Shown piece after piece: positions 35,165 to 45,076 of a stretch of DNA of 64,000 nucleotides. Location of the stretch: contig NZ_JALHLG010000014.1 in assembly GCF_022832375.1 (NCBI RefSeq), positions 1-64,000 on the forward strand. The letters run 5' to 3'. Made by a program: the position numbers and the translations under genes. The notes under the pieces were generated by a model that saw nothing but the letters and a program-made list of their open reading frames with translations, was not told the DNA's origin and made no database searches. The DNA is from Novosphingobium beihaiense (GTDB taxonomy: Bacteria; Pseudomonadota; Alphaproteobacteria; Sphingomonadales; Sphingomonadaceae). How positions within the stretch are numbered: the stretch's first letter is position 1; every line of letters starts with the position of its first letter.

Positions 35165-35911
35165 TCAGGCCACTGCCTCGTAGCCCTGCTCTTCCAGTTC
35201 CAGCGCCAGTTCGGGGCCGCCCGACTTGACGATGCGCCCACCCGCGAGGACGTGGACGAAATCCGGCTTCACGTAATCGAGCAGCCGCTGGTAGTGGGTG
35301 ATCAGCAGCACCGCCTTGTCCGGCGCGCGCATGATCGAATTGATGCCCTCGCCGCAGATGCGCAGCGCATCGATGTCCAGGCCGGAGTCGGTCTCGTCGA
35401 GGATCGCCAGCTTGGGATCGAGGATGCCCATCTGCACCATCTCGGCGCGCTTCTTCTCACCGCCCGAGAAACCGACGTTCACCGGCCGCTTGAGCATGTC
35501 CATGTCCATCTTGAGCAGCCCCGCCTTCTCCTTGGCGAGCTTGAGGAATTCGCCGCCCGAATAGGGCTCCTCGCCGCGCCCCTTGCGCTGGGCATTGGCC
35601 GCCTCGCGCAGGAACTGGACGAAGGACACGCCGGGAATCTCGACCGGGTACTGGAAGCCGAGGAACAGGCCGAGCGCGGCGCGCTCGTGCGGTTCGAGTT
35701 CCATCAGATCCTGCCCCATGAACTCGACGGAGCCGCCGGTCACGGTGTAGCCGGGCCGTCCGCCCAGCACATAGCCGGTGGTGGACTTGCCCGCGCCGTT
35801 GGGGCCCATGATCGCATGGATCTCGCCCGGATTGATCGTTAGCGAGAGGCCCTTGAGAATGGGCTTTTCGCCAACGGAGGCCTGGAGGTTATCGATCTTG
35901 AGCAGAGTCAT
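35165..35911 (-). CDS. sufC: Fe-S assembly ATPase SufC
   Basis: 248 residues of an ABC ATPase: Walker A GPNGAGKST, Q-loop region FLGFQYPVEIPG, signature VGFSGGEKKRAEM, Walker B KLAILDETDSGLD, and the H-switch ITHYQRLLDYV. It powers the SufBCD scaffold. It overlaps the stop-start junction with the upstream DUF559-like gene by four bases, so the inserted genes did not break translational coupling. Confidence 0.97.
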   Translation of the reverse strand: MTLLKIDNLQASVGEKPILKGLSLTINPGEIHAIMGPNGAGKSTTGYVLGGRPGYTVTGGSVEFMGQDLMELEPHERAALGLFLGFQYPVEIPGVSFVQFLREAANAQRKGRGEEPYSGGEFLKLAKEKAGLLKMDMDMLKRPVNVGFSGGEKKRAEMVQMGILDPKLAILDETDSGLDIDALRICGEGINSIMRAPDKAVLLITHYQRLLDYVKPDFVHVLAGGRIVKSGGPELALELEEQGYEAVA

Positions 35912-36402
35912 ACTTCGGCATCCTCAAACGTGGGGACGGGAGCATTCGCGGCCGGTCCACGGCGGGCGGCGCGCTTGTCGAACGGCTGATTCACTTCGGC
36001 GTTGATCGCTTTCACCACGGCATCGGTATCGGCCAGCACATCGGCCTCGCCGAAACGCAGCACGCGAATGCCGACGTCGGTGAGTTTCTTGTCCTGCAGC
36101 GCATCGACTTCCGGATTGGCACCTTCGGGCGAAAGCGAAACCACGATCCAGCGCGAGGGGCAGGCGAAGTCGGCAATCACCGAGCCGACCACCGACTGGC
36201 GCATGAACCTCACCCCGCCCAGCCGCGAGCCGGACAGCTCGGCCCAGAGCGCCTTCTGCGCTTCGGTGGGATGGCGGCGCTGCTCGCGCGCACGTTCCTT
36301 GAGCGTTTCAAGGCGGGCGCCGGTCACATTGAACCCTGCACGGGCATCGGCCTTGGGCGCGGCGGCGCGGCTGATGCCAAGGGTTTTACGAGCGGCGGTC
36401 AT
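35908..36402 (-). CDS. DUF559-like protein with degenerate nuclease motif, in the suf operon
   Basis: 164 residues. The middle matches DUF559 (Vsr-like) proteins: REQRRHPTEAQKALWAELSG, SRLGGVRFMRQSVVGSVIADF and ACPSRWIVV. Where an active member has E-V-D-G-x-x-H, this protein reads SLSPEGANPEVDALQDKKL, so the proposed catalytic motif is lost. The following strand GIRVLRF and helix are kept. The N- and C-terminal extensions are unlike the second copy. It overlaps both neighbours by four bases. It may be a binding protein or a decaying paralogue. Confidence 0.72.
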   Translation of the reverse strand: MTAARKTLGISRAAAPKADARAGFNVTGARLETLKERAREQRRHPTEAQKALWAELSGSRLGGVRFMRQSVVGSVIADFACPSRWIVVSLSPEGANPEVDALQDKKLTDVGIRVLRFGEADVLADTDAVVKAINAEVNQPFDKRAARRGPAANAPVPTFEDAEV

Positions 36403-36898
36403 TCAAAATTTCCTTCTACGTCTTCACAAAGCCCCTCCCCTTCAGGGGAGGGGTTGGGGTGGGGGCTCTCCCACCGGTCTGGCCGGGCGTGCAAGGCGCC
36501 AAGGATGGCAGCCTGAACGCCCTCAATATTGTGCATCACGTCCGGGCTGGTGACGTGCACAACCGCGAACCCCATCCCGTGCAGTGCCGCGTCACGCCTC
36601 CGGTCGGAATCGACATCGTGCGTCTCGCCGTCCACTTCGACGATCAGCGCTTTTTGCGGGCACAGGAAATCGGCAATGAACGGCCCCACCTGCGCCTGCC
36701 TGCGAAACTTGAAACCGCCAAGCTGCGAGCGGGAGAGCGCCCTCCACAGCCGCTTTTCGGGCTCGGTAGGGTTACGGCGCATTTCGTGAGCGTGGCTTGC
36801 AATCTGCGCATTGCGTGCGGCCGATAGCCCCCACCCCTTGCCCCTCCCCTGAAGGGGAGGGGAATTGGTACGCGCCGAGGTTTGTTGAGGGCTCAGGC

Positions 36899-36902
<4 letters not shown>
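36399..36902 (-). CDS. DUF559 (Vsr-like) endonuclease domain protein in the suf operon
   Basis: 167 residues from a GTG that overlaps the sufB stop (GTGA). The domain is intact: [69 protein letters not shown]. Vsr-like folds are PD-(D/E)xK nucleases. Both ends of the protein ([13 protein letters not shown] near the start and [13 protein letters not shown] near the end) are encoded by inverted copies of a GC-rich palindromic repeat, so the domain looks like a module delivered with the repeats. Its role in Fe-S assembly, if any, is unknown. Confidence 0.82.
36432..36470 (+). repeat. GC-rich palindromic repeat, left copy flanking DUF559
   Basis: CCCCTCCCCT and AGGGGAGGGG form a ten-base palindrome around a two-base centre (36432-36453), followed by a TTGGGGTGGGGGCTCTC tail. 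The same element in inverse orientation lies at 36824-36862. Both lie inside the reading frame of the DUF559 gene and encode the low-complexity ends of that protein. Confidence 0.85.
36824..36862 (-). repeat. GC-rich palindromic repeat, right inverted copy
   Basis: The complement of this segment matches the left copy over about 39 bases with only three or four differences, including the palindrome CCCCTCCCCT..AGGGGAGGGG at 36841-36862 and the G-rich tail. The two copies bracket 353 bases that hold the DUF559 domain. Confidence 0.85.
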
Positions 36903-38395
<1,493 letters not shown>

Positions 38396-38806
38396 TCACA
38401 CTTCCTCGGCAAGCTGAGTCAGCGGCACTTGTGCCAATGCACCGCGCACGGCGGCATTCACTTCCGGCCAGTGGCCACGCACGCTGCAGGCGTCTTCCCG
38501 CGCGCATTCGCCCTTGCGGTCCGGGGTGAGACAGCCGGTGAGCGCAATCGGCCCTTCGACAGCCTCGACAATATCGGCCAGCGTGATCGCCGCCGGGGGC
38601 CGGGCCAGCTTGAGCCCGCCGCCCACACCGCGCGAAGAGCGCATCAGGCCCGCCGCCGTGAGCTTGCTCACCAGCTTCTGCACGGTCGGCGCCGGCAGCC
38701 CGGTTTCTTCCGCCAGCTGCCCGGCAGACACGCGCGCGCCACCACAATGCCGCGCAGCGGCTGACATGATCACGACAGCATAGTCTGCCATACTGGACAG
38801 GCGCAT
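38396..38806 (-). CDS. Rrf2 family Fe-S sensing regulator of the suf operon (IscR/SufR-like)
   Basis: 136 residues. A winged helix (MRLSSMADYAVVIMSAAARH, GLPAPTVQKLVSKLTAAGL) is followed by the Rrf2 signature ITLADIVEAVEG. Three cysteines in [20 protein letters not shown] match the spacing of IscR cluster ligands. It is the first gene of the SUF operon and probably represses it when Fe-S clusters are plentiful. A candidate operator lies 36-60 bases upstream of its start. Confidence 0.93.
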   Translation of the reverse strand: MRLSSMADYAVVIMSAAARHCGGARVSAGQLAEETGLPAPTVQKLVSKLTAAGLMRSSRGVGGGLKLARPPAAITLADIVEAVEGPIALTGCLTPDRKGECAREDACSVRGHWPEVNAAVRGALAQVPLTQLAEEV

Positions 38807-38841
38807 AAGATCACTTTCCGGGTCTGGCCGCTGCGGCCGCT

Positions 38842-38866
38842 AAATCGGATCAATTCCTTCCGATTT
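38842..38866. promoter_or_regulatory. Candidate Rrf2 operator upstream of the suf operon
   Basis: AAATCGGA (38842-38849) and TCCGATTT (38859-38866) form an inverted repeat with a nine-base A/T-rich spacer. It lies in the promoter region of rrf2-suf and downstream of the terminator of the putative small RNA. It is A/T-richer than the surroundings, as expected for a promoter with a regulator site. Confidence 0.6.
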
Positions 38867-38947
38867 ATTTACCGCACCACCGGGCCCGTTTCAATGGGTG
38901 TTTTTGCAGTGCACCAAAACCCGCCGGAAAATGGCACCCCGGACCAG

Positions 38948-38982
38948 AAAAAAGGCGGTTTCCGGACAAGCCGGAAACCGCC
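38948..38982 (-). terminator. Rho-independent terminator on the minus strand upstream of the suf promoter
   Basis: A perfect 12-bp stem (GGCGGTTTCCGG / CCGGAAACCGCC) with a five-base loop, followed on the minus strand by six T. No protein gene on that strand ends here, which points to a short non-coding transcript. Confidence 0.88.
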
Positions 38983-39065
38983 ATCAAGGTAAGTAAGAAC
39001 TCGTGCGCATCCCGCTACGAGCCCTTCGGGTCGCGGGTTTCGTGTATGCGCCACCCCGGGCGATT
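38948..39065 (-). ncRNA. Putative structured small RNA
   Basis: Read on the minus strand, the segment before the terminator folds into a nested stem: GCGCAT (39051-39046) pairs with ATGCGC (39010-39005), inside it CCCGC (39037-39033) with GCGGG (39015-39011), and in the centre CCC-GAA-GGG (39030-39022). A terminator follows about 25 bases later. An A/T-rich stretch around ATTGTACAAT at 39067-39076 could hold the promoter. A 71-codon frame on the same strand has no recognisable domain and runs through the terminator, so a non-coding RNA is preferred. The family is not recognised. The 5' end is approximate. Confidence 0.55.
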
Positions 39066-39194
39066 TATTGTACAATTGCGACATGCGGCACCTGGCGGAC
39101 CGGTATGCAACCGATTTTGGTCCCTCCGCGCAGCGAAGTTGTTATGGATAGAAGCAATTGAGCCACAGCCATTCCCGGTTTATGCGCTCGCCTC

Positions 39195-40265
39195 GTGTTC
39201 TATTCGCTCATCCGCCCCGTCCTGTTCCGAATCGATGCCGAAAAGGCCCATGGCCTTGCCATCGCTTCGCTCAAACTGACCGCACCTGGCCGTCCGCCCG
39301 CATGCCCTGCGGCGCTTGCCACGCGAGTCGCGGGAATCGATTTTCCCAACCCGGTGGGCATGGCCGCAGGCTTCGACAAGGACGGCGAAGTGCCCGGCGC
39401 GCTGCTTGCCCTGGGTTTCGGATTCGCCGAAGTGGGATCGATCACCCCGCTTCCCCAGGCAGGAAACCCAAAACCGCGCCTGTTCCGGCTGGTGGAGGAC
39501 CGCGCGGTGATCAACCGCATGGGATTCAACAACGGCGGCGCCGAAGCGGCAGCCACGCGACTCGCGGCCCTTGCCGGGGAGCCGGGCTCCAAGGCGAAGC
39601 TCCAGACAGACGTGGTCGGCATCAACATCGGCGCCAACAAGGATTCGCCGGACCGGGTGGCGGATTATGCCGCCATGGCCCGCATCATGGCCCCGCTCGC
39701 AGGCTATCTGGCCGTCAACATCTCCAGCCCCAATACGCCGGGGCTGCGCGCCCTGCAGGACGAATCGGCGCTGACCGGGCTGCTCGACGCCGTGATCGAA
39801 GCGCGCGACTCGGCTTGCGGTCCGGACAAGCGGCCGCCGGTCTTCCTCAAGGTCGCGCCGGATCTGGAACCGGCCGATATCGATGCCATCGCGCGAATCG
39901 CCATCGAAAAGCAGCTCGGCGCCCTGATCGTATCCAACACCACGATTTCGCGCCCCCCGCTCGCCTCCGCCCATGCCGGTGAGACCGGCGGCCTTTCCGG
40001 CGCCCCCTTGCGCGATCTGGCGCAGCAGCGCCTGCGCGATTTCCGCAAAGCCACCGGCGGTGCGATCCCGCTCGTCGGGGTCGGCGGAATCGCCACGGCA
40101 CAAGACGCCTGGGCCCGCATCCGCGCCGGGGCCAGCCTCGTCCAGCTCTACAGCGCCATGGTCTACGAAGGGCCCGGCATTGCCCGCAGGATCTGCAAGG
40201 GGCTGGCCGGATTGATGGAACGCGACGGTTTCGCTTCCATCGCAGAGGCCGTGGGCACCGAATAG
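39195..40265 (+). CDS. pyrD: Dihydroorotate dehydrogenase (quinone), class 2
   Basis: 356 residues from a GTG. Class 2 features are present: N-terminal membrane-associating helix (MFYSLIRPVLFRIDAEKAHG), GIDFPNPVGMAAGFDKDGEV, VGSITPLPQAGNPKPRLFRL, the NNGG loop, the catalytic serine in VNISSPNTPGLR, then LIVSNTTISRP and GVGGIATAQDAWARIRAGAS. It oxidises dihydroorotate in pyrimidine synthesis and reduces ubiquinone at the inner membrane. Confidence 0.96.
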   Translation: MFYSLIRPVLFRIDAEKAHGLAIASLKLTAPGRPPACPAALATRVAGIDFPNPVGMAAGFDKDGEVPGALLALGFGFAEVGSITPLPQAGNPKPRLFRLVEDRAVINRMGFNNGGAEAAATRLAALAGEPGSKAKLQTDVVGINIGANKDSPDRVADYAAMARIMAPLAGYLAVNISSPNTPGLRALQDESALTGLLDAVIEARDSACGPDKRPPVFLKVAPDLEPADIDAIARIAIEKQLGALIVSNTTISRPPLASAHAGETGGLSGAPLRDLAQQRLRDFRKATGGAIPLVGVGGIATAQDAWARIRAGASLVQLYSAMVYEGPGIARRICKGLAGLMERDGFASIAEAVGTE

Positions 40266-40395
40266 CCCACTCTCCAGACGCCCGCATGAAGCACGGTTGC
40301 CGCAACCTTCCGGCGCGCCTAGACGTTTGGCTGTAACACGAAGGCCTCAGGGGCGGGGCCGGTATAGGACACAAACGGGGGAAGGCTGGGGCACC

Positions 40396-42225
40396 ATGGA
40401 CCTCGCAGATTTCGACAAGTGCAGGAATCTTGTCTCGCTGTTTCTGCAACGCGCCGATGCGCATGGCGAATCGCCCATGCTCTGGGCCAAGCGCGACGGG
40501 CAGTGGGTTTCGCTGAACTGGGCCGAAGCCGCCCGCCGCGTCTGCCTGATGGCCGCCTCGCTGCGCCGTCTGGGGCTGCAGGCGGGCGACCGGGTGCTGA
40601 TCGTTTCGGAAAACCGGCCCGAATGGTGTCTGGCGGATCTGGCGATCATGGCAGCGGGCTGCGTGACCGTGCCTGCCTACACCACGAACACCCCCCGCGA
40701 TCACATCCACATTCTGGAAAACTCCGGCGCACGCGCGGCCATCGTGTCTTCCGCCAAGCTGGGCAAGGCCCTGCTCCCGGCGATCGTGCAGACGGACATG
40801 TGCCGCCATGTCATCACCATGGAGCCACTCAAGCCCCTGCAGGGCGGCGCGTTCGGCGTCCATGACTGGAATGGCCTGCTCGAAGGCGATCCCGTCCTCG
40901 CCCGTGCGGAAACCGAAGCCCGGCTGGTGGACATCGGGCGCGACGACCTCGCCTGCATCATCTACACCAGCGGCACTGGCGGCGCCCCGCGCGGCGTGCG
41001 CCAGCATCACGGCATGCTGCTGATGAATGTGATGGGCGCGGTCGAGCTCATTTCCCGCGATTTCGGCTGTGACAGGAACGAGACCTTCCTCTCGTTCCTG
41101 CCGCTGAGCCATGCCTATGAGCATACCGGCGGCCAGTATTTCCCGATCGGCCTGGGCGCGCAGATCTACTACGCCGAAGGGCTGGACAAGCTGGCCTCCA
41201 ATATCGAGGAAGTGCGCCCCTCGATCATGGTCGTCGTGCCGCGCCTGTTCGAAGTGCTGCGCACGCGGATCATGAAGCAGATCGACAAGCGGGGCATGAT
41301 CCCCCGGCACCTGATGGACTGGGCGGTGTCCAGCGCGCTGCGCAAGGAAAGCGGCCACCGCCGCCTGACCGACTACCCGCTGGGCCTGCTGCTCGAACAT
41401 ACCTTGCGGCCCAAGGTGCGCGCCAAGTTCGGCGGACGAATCAAGGCGATGGTTTCGGGCGGCGCACCGCTCAATCCGGAAATCGGCTCCTTCTTCAGCG
41501 CCATGGGCCTCACGGTGCTGCAAGGTTACGGCCAGACCGAATCGGGCCCGATCATCAGCTGCAACCGCCCCTCGGCGGGCATCAAGTTCGATACGGTCGG
41601 CCCGCCGCTGCGCGGAGTCGATGTGCGCATTGCCGAAGACGGCGAGATTCTCGTGCGCGGCGAACTGGTGATGCACGGTTACTGGCAGAACGAGGCGGCA
41701 AGCGCGAATGTCCTGAAATTCGATCCCGAACACCCCGGCACCGGCCCCTGGCTCCATACCGGCGATATCGGCCATATCGACAGCAAGGGCCGCCTCCAGA
41801 TTACCGACCGCAAGAAGGACATGATCGTCAACGACAAGGGCGACAATGTCTCCCCGCAGCGTGTCGAATCGATGCTCACGCTGCAGCCGGAGATCGCCCA
41901 GGCCATGGTCCATGGCGACCGCCGCCCTTACGTCGTCGGCCTGATCGTGCCCGATGCAGACTGGTCCCTGCAGTGGGCGCAGGAGAACGGAGAAACATTC
42001 GATTTCAAGGCATTGCAGGCACTTCCTGCTTTCCGCGGCTCTATCCGCAGCGCCATCGACCGGGTCAACGCCGAGCTTTCGATTATCGAGAAAGTCCGAC
42101 AGTTCGCCTTTGCCGACGAACCGTTCTCGATCGAGAACGAGGAAATGACGCCGAGCCTCAAAATCCGGCGCCACAAGCTCAGGGAACGCTACGGCTCGCG
42201 TATCGATGCGCTCTACAAGAGTTAG
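40396..42225 (+). CDS. Long-chain acyl-CoA synthetase-like AMP-forming ligase
   Basis: 609 residues of the ANL superfamily, long-chain acyl-CoA synthetase branch. Motifs: IIYTSGTGGAPRGVRQHH (phosphate loop, with a G where T is usual), LPLSHAYEHTGG, AMVSGGAPLNPEIGSFF, GYGQTESGPIISC, HTGDIGHIDSKGRLQITDRKKD, and an N-terminal NWAEAARRVCLMAASLR. It activates a fatty acid with ATP and CoA. The start MDLADFD has a GGGG-type ribosome site. It precedes the A+T-rich polysaccharide cluster. Confidence 0.93.
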   Translation: MDLADFDKCRNLVSLFLQRADAHGESPMLWAKRDGQWVSLNWAEAARRVCLMAASLRRLGLQAGDRVLIVSENRPEWCLADLAIMAAGCVTVPAYTTNTPRDHIHILENSGARAAIVSSAKLGKALLPAIVQTDMCRHVITMEPLKPLQGGAFGVHDWNGLLEGDPVLARAETEARLVDIGRDDLACIIYTSGTGGAPRGVRQHHGMLLMNVMGAVELISRDFGCDRNETFLSFLPLSHAYEHTGGQYFPIGLGAQIYYAEGLDKLASNIEEVRPSIMVVVPRLFEVLRTRIMKQIDKRGMIPRHLMDWAVSSALRKESGHRRLTDYPLGLLLEHTLRPKVRAKFGGRIKAMVSGGAPLNPEIGSFFSAMGLTVLQGYGQTESGPIISCNRPSAGIKFDTVGPPLRGVDVRIAEDGEILVRGELVMHGYWQNEAASANVLKFDPEHPGTGPWLHTGDIGHIDSKGRLQITDRKKDMIVNDKGDNVSPQRVESMLTLQPEIAQAMVHGDRRPYVVGLIVPDADWSLQWAQENGETFDFKALQALPAFRGSIRSAIDRVNAELSIIEKVRQFAFADEPFSIENEEMTPSLKIRRHKLRERYGSRIDALYKS

Positions 42226-42319
42226 ATAAGTACAACGGCGATCATTGACGTCGGCAAATCAAAGCCGTGTGGGAACGAACGGGCTGTGGCTGAAGCATTC
42301 TGTTAGTGAAACCTGGCGT

Positions 42320-43705
42320 TTATCTATAATTTTCGAGCAAATTTTTCTTTTGTAAAGCAGCCAGCCAGCAAGTAAAAACTATGAAAAGGGCGCCTAGAAA
42401 TGGAGTGCGTAGAGGATAATCGCCAAGGCTGGAAAGTAACAATATCAAGATTGAGAATGCAACAGCGCGTTGTAAAATGCTCGTTGGCGAAGAAACTGTG
42501 AAACTCCGGTATACGGCACGTCCGTACCACACAAGGAAGGCAACCAAAACAAGCAACGACGGAAGGCCGCCAGTTATAGTTAATTCTATGAGATCATTAT
42601 GCGCATTATTGAAATATGTAGGCTTTAATAAATAATCAGGCTCGAAACTTGCATACACCGGAACAAATGATCCAAATCCAGTCCCGAATGGGAATGTTTG
42701 AGATATAATATGAAGAAGAGTAGGTAGAGCTCGCACACGCCCTTCAGTTTCAAGAAAGTTATTATTATGGACAATGCGCATAATCGTCTCGGCTCGATCC
42801 GCATTTAGTGCTGCCAATGTGAGGAGGAGTACACCGATCAACAAGCTCACAACGATCAAAATGCGCTGACGTTTTGTCATCAGACGACCAGAACCGTAAG
42901 AGGGCTGAACTAGAAAAGCTCCGAGCAACCCGATGATGGTAAGGCCCATGGCAGCCCGCGAACCGAGGACGAGAATATAGACAAAGATAAATGCTGCTGC
43001 GCTTATTCCTATAATATTACGTAATTTGCGAGCGGAGCTGCTCTCTTGTGCCTGCAATGCCCATACGCGAAGAAGCGGCAATGCGAGAGTCAGAAAGGCC
43101 CCTTGGTGATTACGGTTCGCGAACAGTCCGATCGGTTGCCCTCGTCCACTCACAGAATACCAATAAAAAGAAGAAGATGCACCACCCGCGTACTGCACCA
43201 ACCCAAGCAACATGCTAAATGCAACGAAGCCCAATATCGGCCATAGCAATGCACGGCGCTGCTGATCGTTCAGGATCAGGAACCCCACCATTGCCGTGAA
43301 TGGCACCAGAAGCGATATTAAGCTGTTCCAAGTCCGATCTGGCGCAAGGCTTAGTGGATGCCAATCATGGAGGCCATTCAGTGCTGCCGCCACTGCAGCG
43401 TATTGGGCCCTCCCTGGGATGCCGTGCCAGAGGGCTGGCGGAAGCGGGATCAGTTGAATTCCAATAGTGATTGCAAAGGCTGCGAACAAGAGTGGAAGCG
43501 GCTGGATCTCTGCCCAAGGCAACCGTTTCGCAGATAGAAGCATCGCCATTAGGCATATAACCGTGACCGGCCTCACAAACAACAGCCAGTAAATATCTGG
43601 ACGAGAAGACCCTCCCCCTAAGGCTGTCACTATAGCGAATACGCTAAATGCCAAGATACATACGCTTGGTACCTTATTTTTCATATGAAGAATAACTTGC
43701 TTCAC
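42320..43705 (-). CDS. O-antigen ligase/polymerase-like membrane protein
   Basis: 461 residues with about 11-12 membrane helices and a long periplasmic loop after VHNNNFLETEGRVRALPTLL. The loop has the Wzy/WaaL-type signature FPFGTGFGSFVPVYASFEPD followed by NNAHNDLIELTITGG, where the histidine in NAHND is typical of ligases. It probably polymerises or attaches surface polysaccharide from a lipid carrier. The GTG start has AGGG upstream; an ATG seven codons later is an alternative. The gene is visibly richer in A+T than the core genes. Confidence 0.87.
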   Translation of the reverse strand: MKQVILHMKNKVPSVCILAFSVFAIVTALGGGSSRPDIYWLLFVRPVTVICLMAMLLSAKRLPWAEIQPLPLLFAAFAITIGIQLIPLPPALWHGIPGRAQYAAVAAALNGLHDWHPLSLAPDRTWNSLISLLVPFTAMVGFLILNDQQRRALLWPILGFVAFSMLLGLVQYAGGASSSFYWYSVSGRGQPIGLFANRNHQGAFLTLALPLLRVWALQAQESSSARKLRNIIGISAAAFIFVYILVLGSRAAMGLTIIGLLGAFLVQPSYGSGRLMTKRQRILIVVSLLIGVLLLTLAALNADRAETIMRIVHNNNFLETEGRVRALPTLLHIISQTFPFGTGFGSFVPVYASFEPDYLLKPTYFNNAHNDLIELTITGGLPSLLVLVAFLVWYGRAVYRSFTVSSPTSILQRAVAFSILILLLSSLGDYPLRTPFLGALFIVFTCWLAALQKKNLLENYR

Positions 43706-44095
43706 AGAGACCCTTCGCCATCTATTGGTATATTAACATCACCCAGCTTCTATTTTTTCTTTAGTGGATATCCGCCCCCTTCACATCGTTGATTTACGTC
43801 AACTCAAGAGCCAGCAAACTGCGTTTGCTCAAGCTAACGCAGTCTCTCATTCAAAGTCGATAGGACTGCAGAGTCTATTTGGCGATATCAACGGGACCAT
43901 CCCAAAAGCCATAGCGGCAAACACCATTCATCAGTTTGCCAAGACGCTGACTCAAATATAGCGCATTATGCGAACTGGCTGGGCAAAACTATAAGTAACC
44001 GAAGGCCATTGATAGTATTTCGGCTCGCTTGGTGCAGCCCCGTGAACTCAGGAATTGATCTGAAACCAAGCAAACGCCGCACCGCCGTCGATGCC
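43706..44095. other. A+T-rich intergenic region without a recognised gene
   Basis: Short open frames exist on both strands but none has a ribosome site, a domain or convincing codon use. No IS ends, tRNA or terminator were recognised. It may hold the promoter of the ligase gene and decayed sequence. Confidence 0.5.
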
Positions 44096-44860
44096 TTAAG
44101 CAAACGTGCGCGAGGCGACTACATGCGAAGGGTCGGTCCATCGACACACAAAACCGTTCTCAACCAAAATATCTCGGATTGCAGTTGGTGCCTCTTCCCT
44201 GCCCCGGCTAGCTAGAGTCATGAAGTGCACTTCAATCGCTACAGTATGGAGTGCAGGATGCTTCAATGTCTCTGTCAAACCTTCAAGAACTTCAAGCTCA
44301 AAACCTTCAACATCGATCTTGATAAGATTGGGCGGGTATTTTTTGGCTAATCGGTCCCCCTTCATGACCATTACACTAATTTCTTCTGCATCGTCATTTA
44401 CAGATTTTCGACTGAGCCCCTCTACAACTGTGTTTCCCGACTTGCTGATGTAAAACGCCGTCTGGCCTTCGGTGTCCGCCAGCCCCAGATTTTCAACCGC
44501 CACATTTGTGAAATTGCGGGCACACTCGTTCAATTTCTGGAGTGAAGAGGGCGAAGGCTCAATCGCAATCACCTTCCCGCCAGGCCCCGTTGCCCGACTG
44601 AATGCAGCACAATAATGGCCTATGTTGGCTCCGACATCCCATATTGTGTCGCCCGGCCTGATGCGTTGAGTTACCCCCCTGTCGAACGCTTGTTCATAGT
44701 CGACGTTTAACATTTTTCTATAGAAGCGGACCATTGGCCTTAGAATGCCGATATTTTGCCCGATACGACGCGCTCTCAGCGCCCAGCCTCCCGCATAATC
44801 CATCAAATGCTCCGAAAAATGAAACCAACACAATTTTTCACTATTGAATAAAATGGTCAT
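44096..44860 (-). CDS. FkbM family methyltransferase
   Basis: About 254 residues from the ATG of MTILFNSEK (a GTG eight codons upstream and the ATG of MDYAGGW are alternatives). The SAM-binding motif is DTIWDVGANIGHYCAAFSR, followed by VIAIEPSPSSLQKLNE, and the FkbM-specific LIKIDVEGFELEVLEGL. Such enzymes O-methylate sugars of surface polysaccharides or glycolipids. It lies in the A+T-rich polysaccharide cluster. Confidence 0.9.
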   Translation of the reverse strand: MTILFNSEKLCWFHFSEHLMDYAGGWALRARRIGQNIGILRPMVRFYRKMLNVDYEQAFDRGVTQRIRPGDTIWDVGANIGHYCAAFSRATGPGGKVIAIEPSPSSLQKLNECARNFTNVAVENLGLADTEGQTAFYISKSGNTVVEGLSRKSVNDDAEEISVMVMKGDRLAKKYPPNLIKIDVEGFELEVLEGLTETLKHPALHTVAIEVHFMTLASRGREEAPTAIRDILVENGFVCRWTDPSHVVASRTFA

Positions 44861-45076
44861 GCAGGACACAAAGCACCTAAACACGGTATTTCAAATTTAT
44901 ACAAAACTGTTTTGAAGTTCCGTGCTATATAGCGCTATCTTCTTGCAAGTTTCATATTATGTTGCAACGTCAAGAGATATCAGGTTATCCGATCATGGCT
45001 GCTCCGCCAAGCCGCCTTTTTCGGGTAAGGCCAGTTCCTGCTGAAATGCGACGAGCAGAGTTGTGAAAGAGACACG

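Noticed and set aside
38869..39084. 71-codon frame on the minus strand upstream of the suf operon
   Set aside because: It runs through a strong terminator hairpin and a structured segment, has no ribosome site and no domain; a non-coding RNA explains the sequence better.
39847..42174. 775-codon frame on the minus strand
   Set aside because: Antisense shadow of the acyl-CoA synthetase and pyrD genes; composition is low-complexity and no motif is seen.
43764..43961. 65-codon frame on the plus strand in the polysaccharide cluster
   Set aside because: No ribosome site, no domain and no supporting context; probably chance in an A+T-rich gap.
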